A DNA stretch of 64,000 bases from Utricularia gibba. Taxonomy: Eukaryota > Streptophyta > Magnoliopsida > Lamiales > Lentibulariaceae. The stretch spans positions 124,001 through 188,000 of the forward strand of contig NEEC01000024.1 of the NCBI GenBank assembly GCA_002189035.1, in the 5' to 3' direction. Shown in pieces: positions 55,401-64,000 of the stretch. Made by a program: the position numbers and the translations under genes. The notes below the pieces were generated by a model. It searched no databases and was not told where the DNA came from. It saw only the letters and a program-made list of their open reading frames with translations. Each line of letters opens with the position of its first letter. Position 1 is the first letter of the stretch.

Positions 55401-55910
55401 GTGGACAGGTTTTCAAAGATGGCACACTTTATTCCCTGCCATAAAACTGATGATGCATCTCATGTGGCTGATCTCTTCTTTAGGGAAGTTGTTAGACTTC
55501 ATGGTATGCCCCTAACTATTGTCTCTGATCGAGATGCAAGGTTTCTTAGTCACTTTTGGAGAGTTCTTTGGAGTAAACTTGGCACTAAGCTGTTATACTC
55601 AACAACATGTCACCCTCAAACCGATGGACAAATTGAGGTAACTAATCGCACACTTTCTACCTTACTTAGGATTATGATTAAATCAAATCTTAATACTTGG
55701 GAGGAATGTTTGCCACTTGTTGAGTTTGCTTACAGTAGAACCATGCATCTCACTACTAAATTATCTCCCTTTGAAGTGGTTAATGTATTTAATCCTCTTA
55801 CACCTTTGGATATGTTACCTTTGCTTTGTGATGAGAAAGTTAGTTTAGATGGCAAGAAGAGAGCTGATGCAATCAGAAGATTGCATGAAAAGGTGAAACA
55901 ACAGATTTAA
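52500..55910 (+). CDS. CRM-like gypsy gag-N/PR/RT/RNase H/integrase fused frame, copy C2
   Basis: 1136 sense codons from ATG 52500 ([12 protein letters not shown]) to TAA 55908-55910. Residues 1-110 are gag N-terminus. A deletion then joins directly to the protease (DGGSC at about residue 135), so the gag core and zinc knuckle are missing. RT motifs follow: [41 protein letters not shown] and catalytic [10 protein letters not shown] (Asp about 552-553). RNase [17 protein letters not shown]. Integrase: HHCC ([13 protein letters not shown] ... [11 protein letters not shown]), then Asp 949 (MDFVLGL), Asp 1010 (IVSDRDARF) and Glu 1046 (GQIEVTNR), D-x35-E. All catalytic residues are present. The stop falls within the integrase C-terminus. 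It may be a well-preserved deletion derivative; being expressed is unproven. Confidence 0.85.
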   Translation: MSNSRSEHEKDDSPDGRFTLIAMQQEFTRLHRILENINVRLDEHENSLQNVARARRQDNYAAGRGRGSQLHQRINTEHDLSDQRSARTVGRRDRTLNTDEEDDYIEHSENDFDEQRENLFQTRCFVNRKVCSLIIDGGSCTNVASNILVEKLGLPTVRHPKPYNLQWFNEGSEVKVTKQVLVTFSIGRYEDEVLCDVVPMHASHILLGRPWEYDRRAFHDGFKNKYSFNYNGRSITLAPLSPKEAHEDQVRILSDARGLHTDNGKHKVVVRKGEEMSEKKMRKSGEKRRDGKELSGKKDENEHKTESENMRVLGIERKNESLLARPSEIRHLLHARQPFILLMYKDEVPTSPNHASSIPSCVVSLLQVYEDVFPEELQGLPPLRGIEHQIDLVPGAQLPNRPAYRANPEETKEIQKQVEELVSKGFVRESMSPCSVPVLLVPKSDGTWRMCTDCRAINNITIKYRHPIPRLEDMLDELHGACVFSKIDLRSGYHQIRMKEGDEWKTAFKTKFGLYEWVVIPFGLTNAPSTFMRLMNHVLRPFIGRFVVVYFDDILIYSKSIEEHVGHLKDVLDTLRKEKLFANIKKCVFCTNSVSFLGYVVSNAGVAVDEEKVRAIKEWPTPTSVGEVRSFHGLASFYRRFVRYFSSIAAPLTQLIKKNHAFHWGDEQEHAFKQLKNKLCSTPLLALPNFSDTFEIECDASGLGIGAVLMQKGRPLAYFSEKLHGATLNYPTYDKELYALVRALETWQHYLWPKEFVIHTDHESLKHLKAQVKLNRRHAKWVEFIDTFPYVIKYKKGKENVVADALSRRYTLLANLDARILGFASIIDLYVHDHDFGDIYKACELATSGLFLRKDGFLYRKDRLCIPSCSIRDLIDREAHGGGLMGHFGVKKTLNTLTQHFFWPHMRRDVERICSRCISCRKAKSTTAPNGLYTPLPTPSQPWVDISMDFVLGLPRTQRGRDSIFVVVDRFSKMAHFIPCHKTDDASHVADLFFREVVRLHGMPLTIVSDRDARFLSHFWRVLWSKLGTKLLYSTTCHPQTDGQIEVTNRTLSTLLRIMIKSNLNTWEECLPLVEFAYSRTMHLTTKLSPFEVVNVFNPLTPLDMLPLLCDEKVSLDGKKRADAIRRLHEKVKQQI

Positions 55911-56118
55911 TGCAACAATGCAAAGTATGCATCAGCAGCAAACAAGGGGAGGCGCAAAGTTGTATATGAATCTGGAGATTGGGTTTGGCTTCATCTCAGG
56001 AAGAAGAGATTTCCCACCAAGAGGAAGTCAAAACTTCTACCTCGTGGAGATGGCCCTTTCCAAGTTGTTGAGCGCGTGAATGATAATGCATACAAGTTAG
56101 GTTTACCAGGTGAGTATT
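55911..56118 (+). pseudogene. CRM-like integrase C-terminus after the stop, copy C2
   Basis: The same frame continues past TAA 55908-55910: KYASAANKGRRKVVYESGDW, LHLRKKRFPTKRKSKLLPRG, DGPFQVVERVNDNAYKLGLP. It is then cut at about 56118 by minus-strand copia sequence. In the minus copy at 43630-44169 the stop position is a sense codon (ESNNTKYAS). The chromodomain-like tail and 3' LTR of C2 are lost. Confidence 0.8.
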
Positions 56119-57055
56119 CTGTTCATTAACTTCTTGGGGTTCATCATTTCTGGCTCATCTTCAATGTAGGTAAATGATGGATGTGATTTTTTATCCCTAG
56201 AGGTAGCCTTCTTGTTATGCTCAACTTTGATTGGATTTGATATTCCAGATACCTTGTCAAGATGGCCTCTTTGATTGCATTTCGTGCACAAAGCATCAGG
56301 TTTCCACCAACAAAACTCACTCCTTGTATTCTGTTTGTTGCAATGCTTGCAAACATTTGTGCTTAAAGTGCAACAATCTTCACTTTTGTGATTGGATTTA
56401 TCACAATGCCTGCACTTCTGATTACCCATCGTTGATGTTCGGATCGACGTTGGTGATTGTTTGATGGCTGTTGACTTGACAACCTTGACATCATTAATTG
56501 CACCTGAATTTATATTCATATTCTGCATTATGGTGAGTAGAGCGGCTTCACCATAAGTTTTTTCAACTTCATAACCATATTTTAGTTCCAATCTCTTTTC
56601 TGTAGATTGTAACTCAATCATGAACTCTCTAAATGTTGGCTATAGTGTAATTGAATATTCAGGATACAGCTGATGGAGCTTTACTTCAATAATGTCAAAG
56701 ATTTTTCTTTCTGTCTCAAGTGCACATAACTTTGGCTCGAATCTTGCAGGTAAGCTCATGATTGACTTGCTAATCACCTTTTGATCCTCAAGTATTTCCC
56801 CCAATCCTCGAATCTCCTTCACAAGCTTCGCAGTACGTTCATAATAGACTTGTATGGTTTCATTGTCAAACATTTTGTTCCTCTCAAAGTCCTCCATCTT
56901 GTTTTTGAATAATATCTCTCTTAGTTTGGCATCGCCTACATAATGGGATTTGAGAGTATCCCTATATTTCTTTCGCTAATTGACACTCTGCAATATCATC
57001 AAACAGATGTTCAAATATGGCTTGATATAAGACATCCATTGCTTCATCTTTGGAA
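56119..57055 (-). pseudogene. Short-LTR copia gag, minus strand, decayed
   Basis: Minus-strand match to 62250-63170: [40 protein letters not shown], a TAG at about 56641-56643, [20 protein letters not shown], and three zinc-knuckle copies. Knuckle 1 ([14 protein letters not shown]) is intact, knuckle 2 has lost its His ([14 protein letters not shown]), knuckle 3 its last Cys ([14 protein letters not shown]). The gag N-terminus and leader are deleted: the frame starts near the QRKDEAMDA equivalent and abuts an LTR at 57062. The block ends inside the protease-proximal region at about 56119. Confidence 0.8.
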
Positions 57056-57061
57056 GGAACA

Positions 57062-57343
57062 AAGGGATAATTCGTATGAGATCACCTTGGATGAAAAACG
57101 ACTCATGAACAATAAGAATGACCGAAAACCTAATTGACACGCATTCCTAGTAGGGTTTATATATACCCAATACCTAGGTTACCTAACAGTGGGCCACAAT
57201 CATTGAAAACACACAAAAAAACCCTACAACTTGAACCCAACACTTCCATGCTCAAACCCAACTCCTTTTTATTTGAAACATGACATTATGAGACAAGATT
57301 AATGTTTCCAATCACCTTCAACCTTTGGATTGAGGCTAATCTC
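57062..57343 (-). mobile_element. Short-LTR copia, partial LTR (minus strand)
   Basis: Matches the solo LTR at 59147-59466 from its GAGATCACCTTGG onward. The first 50 or so bases on the left and a few on the right (TCTCCAACA end) are missing. It carries the usual TATATATAC-type promoter stretch (about 57160). Confidence 0.75.
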
Positions 57344-57379
57344 AGACGTGCAGATTGCCCTTAGTATTGGGAATGTAAC

Positions 57380-57720
57380 TTTCAATGATTGTGGCCCACC
57401 GAATTGAGGGCAGCATACCGAATTGGTTGATACCAGGTTAGCCGAGGATCACGTTATACGAGACTTCCGAATCCAGAATCATGAATTCTAATCTTTTGGT
57501 TTGGCTTCGCCCTGCCGCACGGAACGTCACAAGTAGGATTATTTTCCCAATAGTTTGTACGGCCCGTAGATCGAATGCGTGTAACTCCATACGGATCGGG
57601 CGGATATCCCTCTCTTTAGATGACGCCAGTAGCTCGGCAACTTATTTTTTCATAATTTTGCAGGATGATCCCTGATAGATGAGGATCCTTCTCACGTTGG
57701 TGCTCCCGCATATCCTCGCT
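57380..57720 (-). pseudogene. Tat-lineage protease fragment, minus strand
   Basis: The reverse complement reads ICGSTNVRRILIYQGSSCKI, VAELLASSKERDIRPIRMEL and LEFMILDSEVSYNVILG, then PGINQFGMLPS. It corresponds to copy 2 36590-36910 but is clearly more diverged. The Asp of the DQGSS loop is Tyr here and a stop follows KIMKK. An isolated piece without neighbours from the same copy apart from the LTR fragment beside it. Confidence 0.75.
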
Positions 57721-57734
57721 ACCGCCAAAGGTTC

Positions 57735-57908
57735 ATTTCGTGTGGAAAAAAAATCACGGAGCTGTCGGAGCTTGCTGGAGAAAGCTTTTACTAGAGGGAT
57801 GTCGTGAAGAATAGTACGGGTGGGAGGCTTGAGATCCCACTCCCTCTGTGTTATGATTTCTTCTATAGGGAAGGCCGGCCAACCCGAATCATGAGATTCG
57901 CAGGTGTC
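57735..57908 (-). mobile_element. Tat-lineage LTR fragment, minus strand
   Basis: The reverse complement matches the LTR part around CTCCGTGGTTTTTCCGC and CAGACACC...ATTCGG of 16030-16210, diverged. Together with 57380-57720 it is an inverted, internally deleted Tat remnant lying between two copia LTRs. Confidence 0.6.
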
Positions 57909-58228
57909 TGTAGATGCAAGAAAAAGAGAGTCTTGGGAAGTAACAAAAAGGTAATGCTTCTGAGATCACCTTGGATGAAAAACGACTCATGAACAATAAT
58001 GACCGAAACCCTATTGACACGCATTCTTAGTAGGGTTTATATATACCCAATACCTAGGTTACCCAACAGTGGGCCACAATTATTGAAAACACACAAAAAG
58101 CCCAACAACTCGAATCCAACACTTCCATGCTCGAACTCAACACCTTTTTAATCTGAAATATAACATTATGACACAAGATTAGTGCTTCCAATCACCTTCA
58201 AACTTTGGATTGAGGCTGATCTCCAACA
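57909..58228 (-). mobile_element. Short-LTR copia 3' LTR, minus strand
   Basis: 320 bases from TGTTGGAGATCAGCC (at 58228, minus) to about 57909. It closely matches the solo LTR at 59147-59466. A purine tract on the minus strand (CTCCCCCCC on plus, 58229-58237) precedes it, so it is the true 3' LTR of the RT/RNase H fragment to its right. Confidence 0.85.
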
Positions 58229-58239
58229 CTCCCCCCCAG

Positions 58240-59083
58240 ACAGAGATCTCCCAACTTGAGAAAGTCTTCTATAGTCATGAGATTCATGTTCTTCCTTGCT
58301 AGCTCAAACTGAACTCTGTTCAAACCTTTGGTGAGCCCATCAGCAAGCTGATTCTCACTCTCAACATACTGCACTTTAATCTTCTTCTCCTTGATGTAAT
58401 TCCTTATAACAGGATTCTTATGTGCTTGGCTTTGCTGAAGTTCGTTGGATCTTTGGCAATGGAGATTGCAGCTCGATTATCCATAAGCAGATGTGTAGCT
58501 TCCTTTTGTATGAATCCAAGTTCGTTTAGCATCTGCCTCAACCAAACACAATAGTTCGAAGCATGTGCTGCTGAGATGTATTCTGCTTCAGCTGTTGATT
58601 GTGCTACCACTTTTTGTTTCTTCGAAAACCAGACTATAGGGGTCTTATTTAAGAAGAAGAGTGCACCAGATGTGCTCTTGCTATCTTCAGCCATACCATA
58701 ATCACTATCTGAGTAGGCTCTAAGTTTCAAGACTGGTTTTTCACCTTCATAGGGATAGAACAATCCGAAATCAGTAGTAGATTTTATGTATCTGAAAGCT
58801 CTTTTCACAGCTGCCATGTGAGTTGTTGTTGGTTTGTTGAGGAAGCGAGATAAGACATTTACACAAAAACACAAGTCAGGCCTTGTATGCTGGAGATAAA
58901 TGAGGCTTCCAATCATACTTCTATAAGTAGTGGCATCCACATTCTTTCCCTGATTGTTCTCTCCAATCACTTGTTTGTAATCCAAAGGCGTTTTTGAAGG
59001 ATTGACATCTTTGAACCCAAACCTTTCAAGAAGTTCATTACAGTACTTTTTCTGAGATATGAATGTTCCAACACCTTCAAGGT
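58240..59083 (-). pseudogene. Short-LTR copia RT end and RNase H, minus strand
   Basis: Open from about 59083 to 58404: FISQKKYCNELLERFGFKDV, SMIGSLIYLQHTRPDLCFCV, SDYGMAEDSKSTSGALFF, AQSTAEAEYISAAHASNYCV, HLLMDNRAAISIAKDPTNFS. A frame change at about 58415 follows, then YVESENQLADGLTKGLNRVQ to the purine tract. RNase H catalytic Asp/Glu motifs are visible. RT upstream of FISQKKY (including YVDD) is missing: homology ends at 59083, where the sequence GACTTAACCCCTTTGTA shared with 59536 begins. Confidence 0.85.
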
Positions 59084-59146
59084 GACTTAACCCCTTTGTA
59101 GCTTGGAGAAATAACATTAAAATGGTTACATATATTGTCAGGACCC
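59084..59146. repeat. Imperfect direct repeat, unit A
   Basis: About 55 bases (GACTTAACCCCTTTGTA.. GGAGAAATA..) recur at 59534-59585. The copia solo LTR stands between the two units, next to unit A. Confidence 0.7.
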
Positions 59147-59471
59147 TGTTGATGCAAGAAAAAGAGAGTCTTGGGAAGTAACAAAAAGGTAATGCTTCTG
59201 AGATCACCTTGGATGAAAAACGACTCATGAACAATAATGACCGAAACCCTATTGACACGCATTCTTAGTAGGGTTTATATATACCCAATACCTAGGTTAC
59301 CCAACAGTGGGCCACAATTATTGAAAACACACAAAAAGCCCAACAACTCGAATCCAACACTTGCATGCTCGAACTCAACACCTTTTTAATTTGAAATATA
59401 ACATTATGACACAAGATTAGTGCTTCCAATCACCTTCAAACTTTGGATTGAGGCTGATCTCCAACAGACCC
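59142..59471 (-). mobile_element. Copia solo LTR with 5-bp target-site duplication GACCC
   Basis: LTR 59147-59466 (320 bases), TGTTGGAGATC... to ...GCATCAACA read on the minus strand, flanked by GACCC at 59142-59146 and 59467-59471. Very similar to 57909-58228 and 61637-61952. No internal sequence remains: a solo LTR. Confidence 0.9.
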
Positions 59472-60235
59472 TTGCCCAGGGCGCAAGAGGCATGAGGCAT
59501 GACTGCCAAGTCCCATCAAACGTTATGACTCAAGGCGACTTAACCCCTTTGTAACATGGAGAAATATCGTTAAGATGGGTACATGTATACTAACTCAAAA
59601 CCGTTCAAACAAGGAAAAGGAACTATGTCCAGCTTACTAAGCATATTCCTCACAACGTAGATAAGGTTCAAAGAGTTATTCTTGATCTACCACAACTTCT
59701 ACAGCTAAACTCCTACTTTGGTTGATCACCAGACCTTCTGCCATTCCCCTATACACCTGGAACAAGTTAAAACATAGAGTGGTCATGCTACTGAAGTTTA
59801 GTAAAAGATAAACATGAATGAAGTGAAAAAAAGGTGTTTGAGCATAAAGACTCAAAGTCAAGCACATATCCAAGTAGTGAGTCCCATTGTCTATCTTTGC
59901 CCAATCCCCTTGATCTTTCAGCTTAGGCATCACCTCCAGATCTTAGGAAATGAGTCATGTATTGCCTAAGTCCTTTAGTAGTGTTCAGAAGAGCCACCAA
60001 CCAAACAACACCTCTAAACTTAGACCATAGCATGCATAAAACATGTTCTCTGGTCTTTCTTGGTTGGCTTATCCCATAGGGATGCCTCAGACATGTCTGA
60101 CATATTTAGCCATGAATCCCATGGTTAAAACCATGTTGCTAGGAGTGTGGGTCGACACTCCTCTCCATTTCCTAACATATATTTACATAGCACATAGAGA
60201 AGGAATATTGAGCACTTCATACACTTCCTGCACAA
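59472..60235. other. Unassigned stretch upstream of Athila-like gag
   Basis: No convincing coding content. Unit B of the direct repeat lies at 59534-59585. It may be leader or LTR-derived sequence of the Athila-like element that follows, but no PBS or LTR end is recognisable. The 60-85-codon open frames here match nothing I know. Confidence 0.4.
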
Positions 60236-61429
60236 GTGAGGAACCATCGCGCAGGAAGAGATAGGTATGTGCACAGGGAGCAGAATGCTAATAGATTTGC
60301 TATTGATCCCTGGGATGAAGTCCCTTTCGGTGATGACATTCAACACACGAAGAAGCCTTGTCGCATTGCTGCACTAGCCATTAACGTGCGGAGATTCCAA
60401 CTCCAGCCTTCATTGATCACCATGGTGCAACAAAGCCCATTTCGTGGAGAACCCGGTGAGGATCCCGAAGAACACATTGCAATTTTTCTCAGGTATTGTG
60501 ACATGGTGGTGGAACGAGGAGTCTCTGACGACGCGATCAGGTTACGTTTATTTCCATTTTCGTTATGGGGATTAGCAAGGAGATGGTTAAACTCTTTGAC
60601 ACCCAACTCTATTTTCACTTGGGAAGAATTGGAGGATGCATTTTTGGACAAATATTTTAAACCCACAAAGTACTCTAACACCAGGTTTGAGATCACCAAT
60701 TTTTCACAGGATGAAGGAGAAGGAATAGCAGCAGCTTGGGAGAGATTTAAGGAAATTACACGAGTCACGGATAAGCATGGACTCAGCCCCACTACTATGA
60801 TCATGTGCTTTCATGATGGACTGACTACGCAAGCAAAGGGACTGCTTAATGGAGGTGTTGGACCCCTGGACCAGGTAAGTCCTAGAAGGGCTTGGGGACT
60901 AATTGAAGAGTTTTCAAAACAATAGGCACGATGGTCTCAACCAGTAAGGAATTCGAAAACTGGAGTTCGGGACAACCCATGTGACACTAACATCTCAAAG
61001 ATTTCCGAAACATTGCAAAAATTAGATGATAAAATCAGCAAATTCCAGTCTGTCATTGCTCAAGTCCAAGCAGGCTCAGAGAAGACAGAGAGTGAGGTAG
61101 AAGAGGAAGGTACGAATGTTAATTATGTAAATTTTCAGGGAAAACTTGTGAAAGGAGCTTCTATGCCTGCGCAAGGGAACAACTAGGGAAATCGGGGCAA
61201 CACTTGGTGGAACCAGAATTAGAACCAGCAGCAACCCCAACGACCATTCTTACAGGATACACTCAATCAATTCATGTAGAAACAGGAAGGGCTGAACCAA
61301 GGAATGCTGGAGCAAATCAAACAAGTAAATGGATTGGTGGTTGAACAACTTAAGCAAATAAGAGGAGAAATTTCAGACCAAAAGACAAGGGTGATTGAAA
61401 TGAATGAGCATCTGGAGCAACTCGAGATA
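60236..61429 (+). pseudogene. Athila-like gypsy gag
   Basis: 60236-60925 encodes ALAINVRRFQLQPSLITMVQ, GEDPEEHIAIFLRYCDMVVE, GVSDDAIRLRLFPFSLWGLA, WEELEDAFLDKYFKPTKYSN and AWERFKEITRVTDKHGLSPT. This is the Retrotrans_gag core typical of the Athila lineage, a particle protein. TAG ends the frame at 60923-60925. The C-terminal Gln-rich part is readable onward with stops (TAG 61183-61185, TAG 61219-61221, TAG 61276-61278), as is the coiled segment LNQGMLEQIKQVNGLVVEQL and EHLEQLEI. No pol follows: the sequence changes to Tat LTR at about 61430. Confidence 0.75.
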
Positions 61430-61636
61430 ACAAATCGGTTGAGGATAATCGGTTTCTTGAAAGGCTGCCCAGTGAGGTTTTTGATGAGACAATGCCTGTC
61501 GACAAATCGATATGTGTTAGAAGATCTGACAAGGGTGGTATGGCTGAGTCTGAATAGTAACCGAGTCACGGCAGAATGGGCAGCGATTGTCTGAAAAGCA
61601 AGATCATAGCACAAGTATAGAAAGGTACCCGACACT
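61430..61636 (+). mobile_element. Tat-lineage LTR fragment, diverged
   Basis: TAATCGGTTTCTTGAAAGGC and the GATTGTCTGAAAAGCAAGAT stretch align with 15855-16040 of the Tat LTR with gaps. It ends where the copia LTR starts (TGTTGCAGATCAGCC, 61637). The same stretch also reads through in frame from the Athila gag tail, by chance. Confidence 0.65.
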
Positions 61637-61952
61637 GTTGCAGATCAGCCTCAATCCAAAGTTTGAAGGTGATTGGAAGCACTAATCTTGTGTCATAATG
61701 TTATATTTCAGATTAAAAAGGTGTTGAGTTCGAGCATGGAAGTGTTGGATTCGAGTTGTTGGGCTTTTTGTGTGTTTTCAATAATTGTGGCCCACTGTTG
61801 GGTAACCTAGGTATTGGGTATATATAAACCCTACTAAGAATGCGTGTCAATAGGGTTTCGGTCATTATTGTTCATGAGTCGTTTTTCATCCAAGGTGATC
61901 TCAGAAGCATTACCTTTTTGTTACTTCCCAAGACTCTCTTTTTCTTGCATCA
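61637..61952 (+). mobile_element. Short-LTR copia 5' LTR, plus strand
   Basis: 316 bases, the plus-strand version of 59147-59466, starting TGTTGCAGATCAGCC (others have TGTTGGAGATC) and ending ...TTGCATCA. TATA-like tatataaa at 61821-61828. Followed by a PBS, so it is the 5' LTR of the element that continues beyond the window. Confidence 0.85.
61821..61828 (+). promoter_or_regulatory. TATA box of short-LTR copia
   Basis: tatataaa at two-thirds of the LTR length. Conserved in all copies of this LTR in the window (as its complement in the minus copies). Confidence 0.55.
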
Positions 61953-61955
61953 ATA

Positions 61956-61967
61956 TGGTATCAGAGC
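61956..61967 (+). other. Primer-binding site, short-LTR copia
   Basis: TGGTATCAGAGC, the perfect initiator tRNA-Met site, three bases after the LTR. Confidence 0.85.
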
Positions 61968-62073
61968 AGTAAGGTTTTCAAACCTGTGCTCGTTTCAGTA
62001 TTTTATTTACCGTTCAGCGTTTTTTACTTGGTGGATTACAAAGTATCAACCCAAAGCTTGTCAAGCGGTGGCT

Positions 62074-63972
62074 ATGATGGCATTTGGTAGAGGACTTCCA
62101 ATATTTGATGGTTCAAAGTATGGAAGCTGGGTCAAAAAGATGCGCAGCTACTTGCGGGTCAGAAAGATTTGGGACGTTGTTGAAAGGGAGATTCCGACGA
62201 TTACAATAACACGCAAATCCACATCAGAACAGCAAGAGGAAGCTGAATATCTTCAACAGAGAAAAGATGAAGCAATGGATGCCTTGTATCAAGCCATCTC
62301 TGAACATCTATTTGATGATATTGCAGAGTGTCAATCAGCAAAAGAAATATGGGATACTCTCAAATCCCATTATGAAGGTGATGTCAAACTGAGAGAAATA
62401 TTATGCAAAAACAAGCTGGAGGACTTTGAGAGGAACAAAATGTTAGACAATGAAACCATACAAGTCTATTATGAACGTACTGTGAAGCTTGTGAAGGAGA
62501 TTCGAGGATTGGGGGAAAAACTTGAGGATCAAAAGGTGATTAGCAAGGCAATCATGAGCCTACCTGCAAGATTCGAGCCAAAGTTATGTGCACTTGAGAC
62601 AGAAAGAAAAATCCTTGACATTATTGAAGGAAAGCTCCATGAGTTATATCCTGAATATCCTATTACACCAGAGCCAACATTTATAGAGTTCATGATTGAG
62701 TTGCAATCTACAGAAAAGAGATTGGAGCTAAGAGATGGTTATGAAGTTGAGAAAACTTATGGTGAAGCTGCTCTCCTCACCAAAATGCAGAATATGAATA
62801 TAAACTCAGGTGCAATTAACAATGTCAAGGATGTCAAATCAACAGCCATCAAACAATCACGAACGTCAATCCCCACATCAACGATGGGCAATCAGAAGTG
62901 CAGGCATTGTGAAAAATCCAACCATAAGAGTGAAGATTGTTGGACTTTAAGCACAAATGCTTGCAAGCATTGTAACAAACAGAATCACAGGAGTGAGTTT
63001 TGTTGGTGGAAGCCTGATGCTTTGTGCACGAAATGCAATCAAAGAGGCCATCTTGACAAGGTATGTGGAATGTCAAATCCAATAAAAGTTGAGCATAACA
63101 AGAAGGCTACTTCCAGGGAAGAGAAATCACATGCATCCTTTACCTACTTTGAAGATGAGCCAGAAATATCTTTTGAAGATCCTTTTGAGTATGAGTGTGC
63201 TCTAATGACAGAAGCCTCAGATACTAAAGGCTGGTACTTGGACTCTGGCGCCTCCTATCATGTATGTTGTGATACAAGGTCATTTCTCAAGCTTGAAAGG
63301 ATTGGGAAGGAGGTAAGCACGTGCACTGGTGAAAATATTGGCATTGTGGGCAAAGGAAGCATTTTACTCTTGCTAAAAGAAGGAATTGTTCAAGTTGATG
63401 ATGTTTATTATTCACCAAACCTCAAACAGAACCTGTTGAGCTTTGGCCAATTGAGCAGGCAAGGTTTTGACATTGAGCTGATGAAAGATGCTGGTGGTAT
63501 AACCACTACAGTTAAGGTTGCTGATCCAAAAACGAAGATTGAATTCCATGCTGTGTTGACCACCTACAACCTCTACCAAATCATGGTCAGTGATCATAAA
63601 AGTTGTATTTTCTCACTTCAAGATCAAAGCAGCCTTTGGCACAAACGTTTTGGGCACTATAGCTTCAGCAATCTGAAAATATTGCAGAAGAATAAGGAAG
63701 TACTGGAATTGAAAGACATCAAGTTTGCTAATGCCATATGTGAAGTGTGTCATCAAGGTAAACAATGTAGAAAGCCCTTTTATTCCAGTGATTCAGTAGC
63801 AAAGGAGAAATTAGAGCTTGTGCATACAGATGTTTGTGGACCATTTAAGGAATGTTCATTAGGGGGAGTAGATACTTTGTTACATTCATTGATGATTATT
63901 CACGTTATTGTTGGGTTTACTTTCTTAAAAGCAAGTCAGAAGTTCCTCATATCTTTCGAAAATTCAAAGTGA
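62074..63972 (+). CDS. Short-LTR copia gag-PR-integrase polyprotein, 5' part (continues off the window in another frame)
   Basis: Start chosen at ATG 62074 ([13 protein letters not shown]), about 105 bases after the PBS; the frame is open upstream only by chance through the LTR. UBN2-type gag: [51 protein letters not shown]. Three C-x2-C-x4-H-x4-C zinc knuckles follow at about 62899-63066. Protease: [12 protein letters not shown] (catalytic Asp at residue 390). Pre-integrase: [18 protein letters not shown] with [10 protein letters not shown], and the integrase start [12 protein letters not shown] frame change in the GGGGGA run near 63857-63862 puts [16 protein letters not shown] in the next frame, so integrase is interrupted. 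Otherwise well preserved. Confidence 0.85.
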   Translation: MMAFGRGLPIFDGSKYGSWVKKMRSYLRVRKIWDVVEREIPTITITRKSTSEQQEEAEYLQQRKDEAMDALYQAISEHLFDDIAECQSAKEIWDTLKSHYEGDVKLREILCKNKLEDFERNKMLDNETIQVYYERTVKLVKEIRGLGEKLEDQKVISKAIMSLPARFEPKLCALETERKILDIIEGKLHELYPEYPITPEPTFIEFMIELQSTEKRLELRDGYEVEKTYGEAALLTKMQNMNINSGAINNVKDVKSTAIKQSRTSIPTSTMGNQKCRHCEKSNHKSEDCWTLSTNACKHCNKQNHRSEFCWWKPDALCTKCNQRGHLDKVCGMSNPIKVEHNKKATSREEKSHASFTYFEDEPEISFEDPFEYECALMTEASDTKGWYLDSGASYHVCCDTRSFLKLERIGKEVSTCTGENIGIVGKGSILLLLKEGIVQVDDVYYSPNLKQNLLSFGQLSRQGFDIELMKDAGGITTTVKVADPKTKIEFHAVLTTYNLYQIMVSDHKSCIFSLQDQSSLWHKRFGHYSFSNLKILQKNKEVLELKDIKFANAICEVCHQGKQCRKPFYSSDSVAKEKLELVHTDVCGPFKECSLGGVDTLLHSLMIIHVIVGFTFLKASQKFLISFENSK

Positions 63973-64000
63973 TGGTTGAGAATCAGAGTGGATGCTCTTT
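63863..64000 (+). pseudogene. Copia integrase core, in the shifted frame
   Basis: Beginning [19 protein letters not shown], the catalytic-core segment of the same integrase, it runs openly to the window edge. It shows that the element continues to the right and that only a base or so separates it from the upstream frame. Confidence 0.75.

Noticed and set aside
61267-61635. 122-codon minus-strand frame
   Set aside because: Opposite strand of the Athila gag tail and the Tat LTR fragment; no motif.
1-64000. Transfer RNA genes or a bacterial-type defence or biosynthetic cluster
   Set aside because: I found no cloverleaf-like sequence; the only tRNA-related signals are primer-binding sites. No operon-like gene groups are present.

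Overview
The window reads as plant (angiosperm) nuclear DNA from a repeat-rich, heterochromatin-like region. The evidence is nested Ty3/gypsy and Ty1/copia LTR retrotransposons with initiator-tRNA-Met primer sites, a many-exon gene with plant-style GT..AG introns that matches the plant VPS13 family, a plant 26S rRNA fragment, and long A/T-rich spacers. I see no intact host gene and no bacterial-type system. Every block looks truncated, internally deleted or broken by stops and frameshifts, except some solo LTRs and two long reading frames.

Layout. 1-2327: minus-strand gypsy (Tekay/Del-like chromovirus) with RT, protease, gag, PBS and a truncated LTR. 2328-4740: plus-strand copia RT/RNase H remnant and its 3' LTR. 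4909-7358: a 2.4 kb foldback element whose long inverted arms enclose a truncated LTR of the first gypsy family and 61-bp tandem repeats. 7426-16313: Tat-lineage gypsy copy 1 (gag, PR, RT, RNase H, integrase, and an antisense gene downstream of pol). 16340-17294: the antisense-gene part of another Tat copy.

17295-32325: a decayed plus-strand VPS13-type lipid-transfer gene. About 39 exons can be traced, but its 5' part is cut off at the Tat junction and it carries many stops, frameshifts, internal losses and a duplicated exon segment. 32466-34745: a 26S rRNA pseudogene with a ~2 kb internal deletion, followed by rDNA intergenic-spacer-like repeats.

34746-36150: fragments of a CRM-like gypsy family. 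36151-42890: Tat copy 2, with two large internal deletions but the best-preserved antisense gene. 42895-45515: minus-strand CRM-like element containing a copia solo LTR with a perfect target-site duplication. 45530-56118: three plus-strand CRM-like copies in tandem, the last with a 1137-codon fused gag/pol frame. 56119-59083: minus-strand fragments of a short-LTR copia family, with inverted Tat pieces between its LTRs. 59084-61636: a second copia solo LTR, an unassigned stretch, an Athila-like gag and a Tat LTR fragment. 61637-64000: the plus-strand copia element, running off the window, with three tandem zinc knuckles in gag.

How it fits together. The elements inserted into and recombined with each other. 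Where two copies can be compared, most disabling stops are C-to-T or G-to-A changes, as expected for methylated silenced DNA. Large deletions sit at 2-5 bp microhomologies, and solo LTRs mark homologous recombination. The VPS13 and rDNA pieces are the only non-transposon sequences. Lineage names come from motif recognition only, without database searches.
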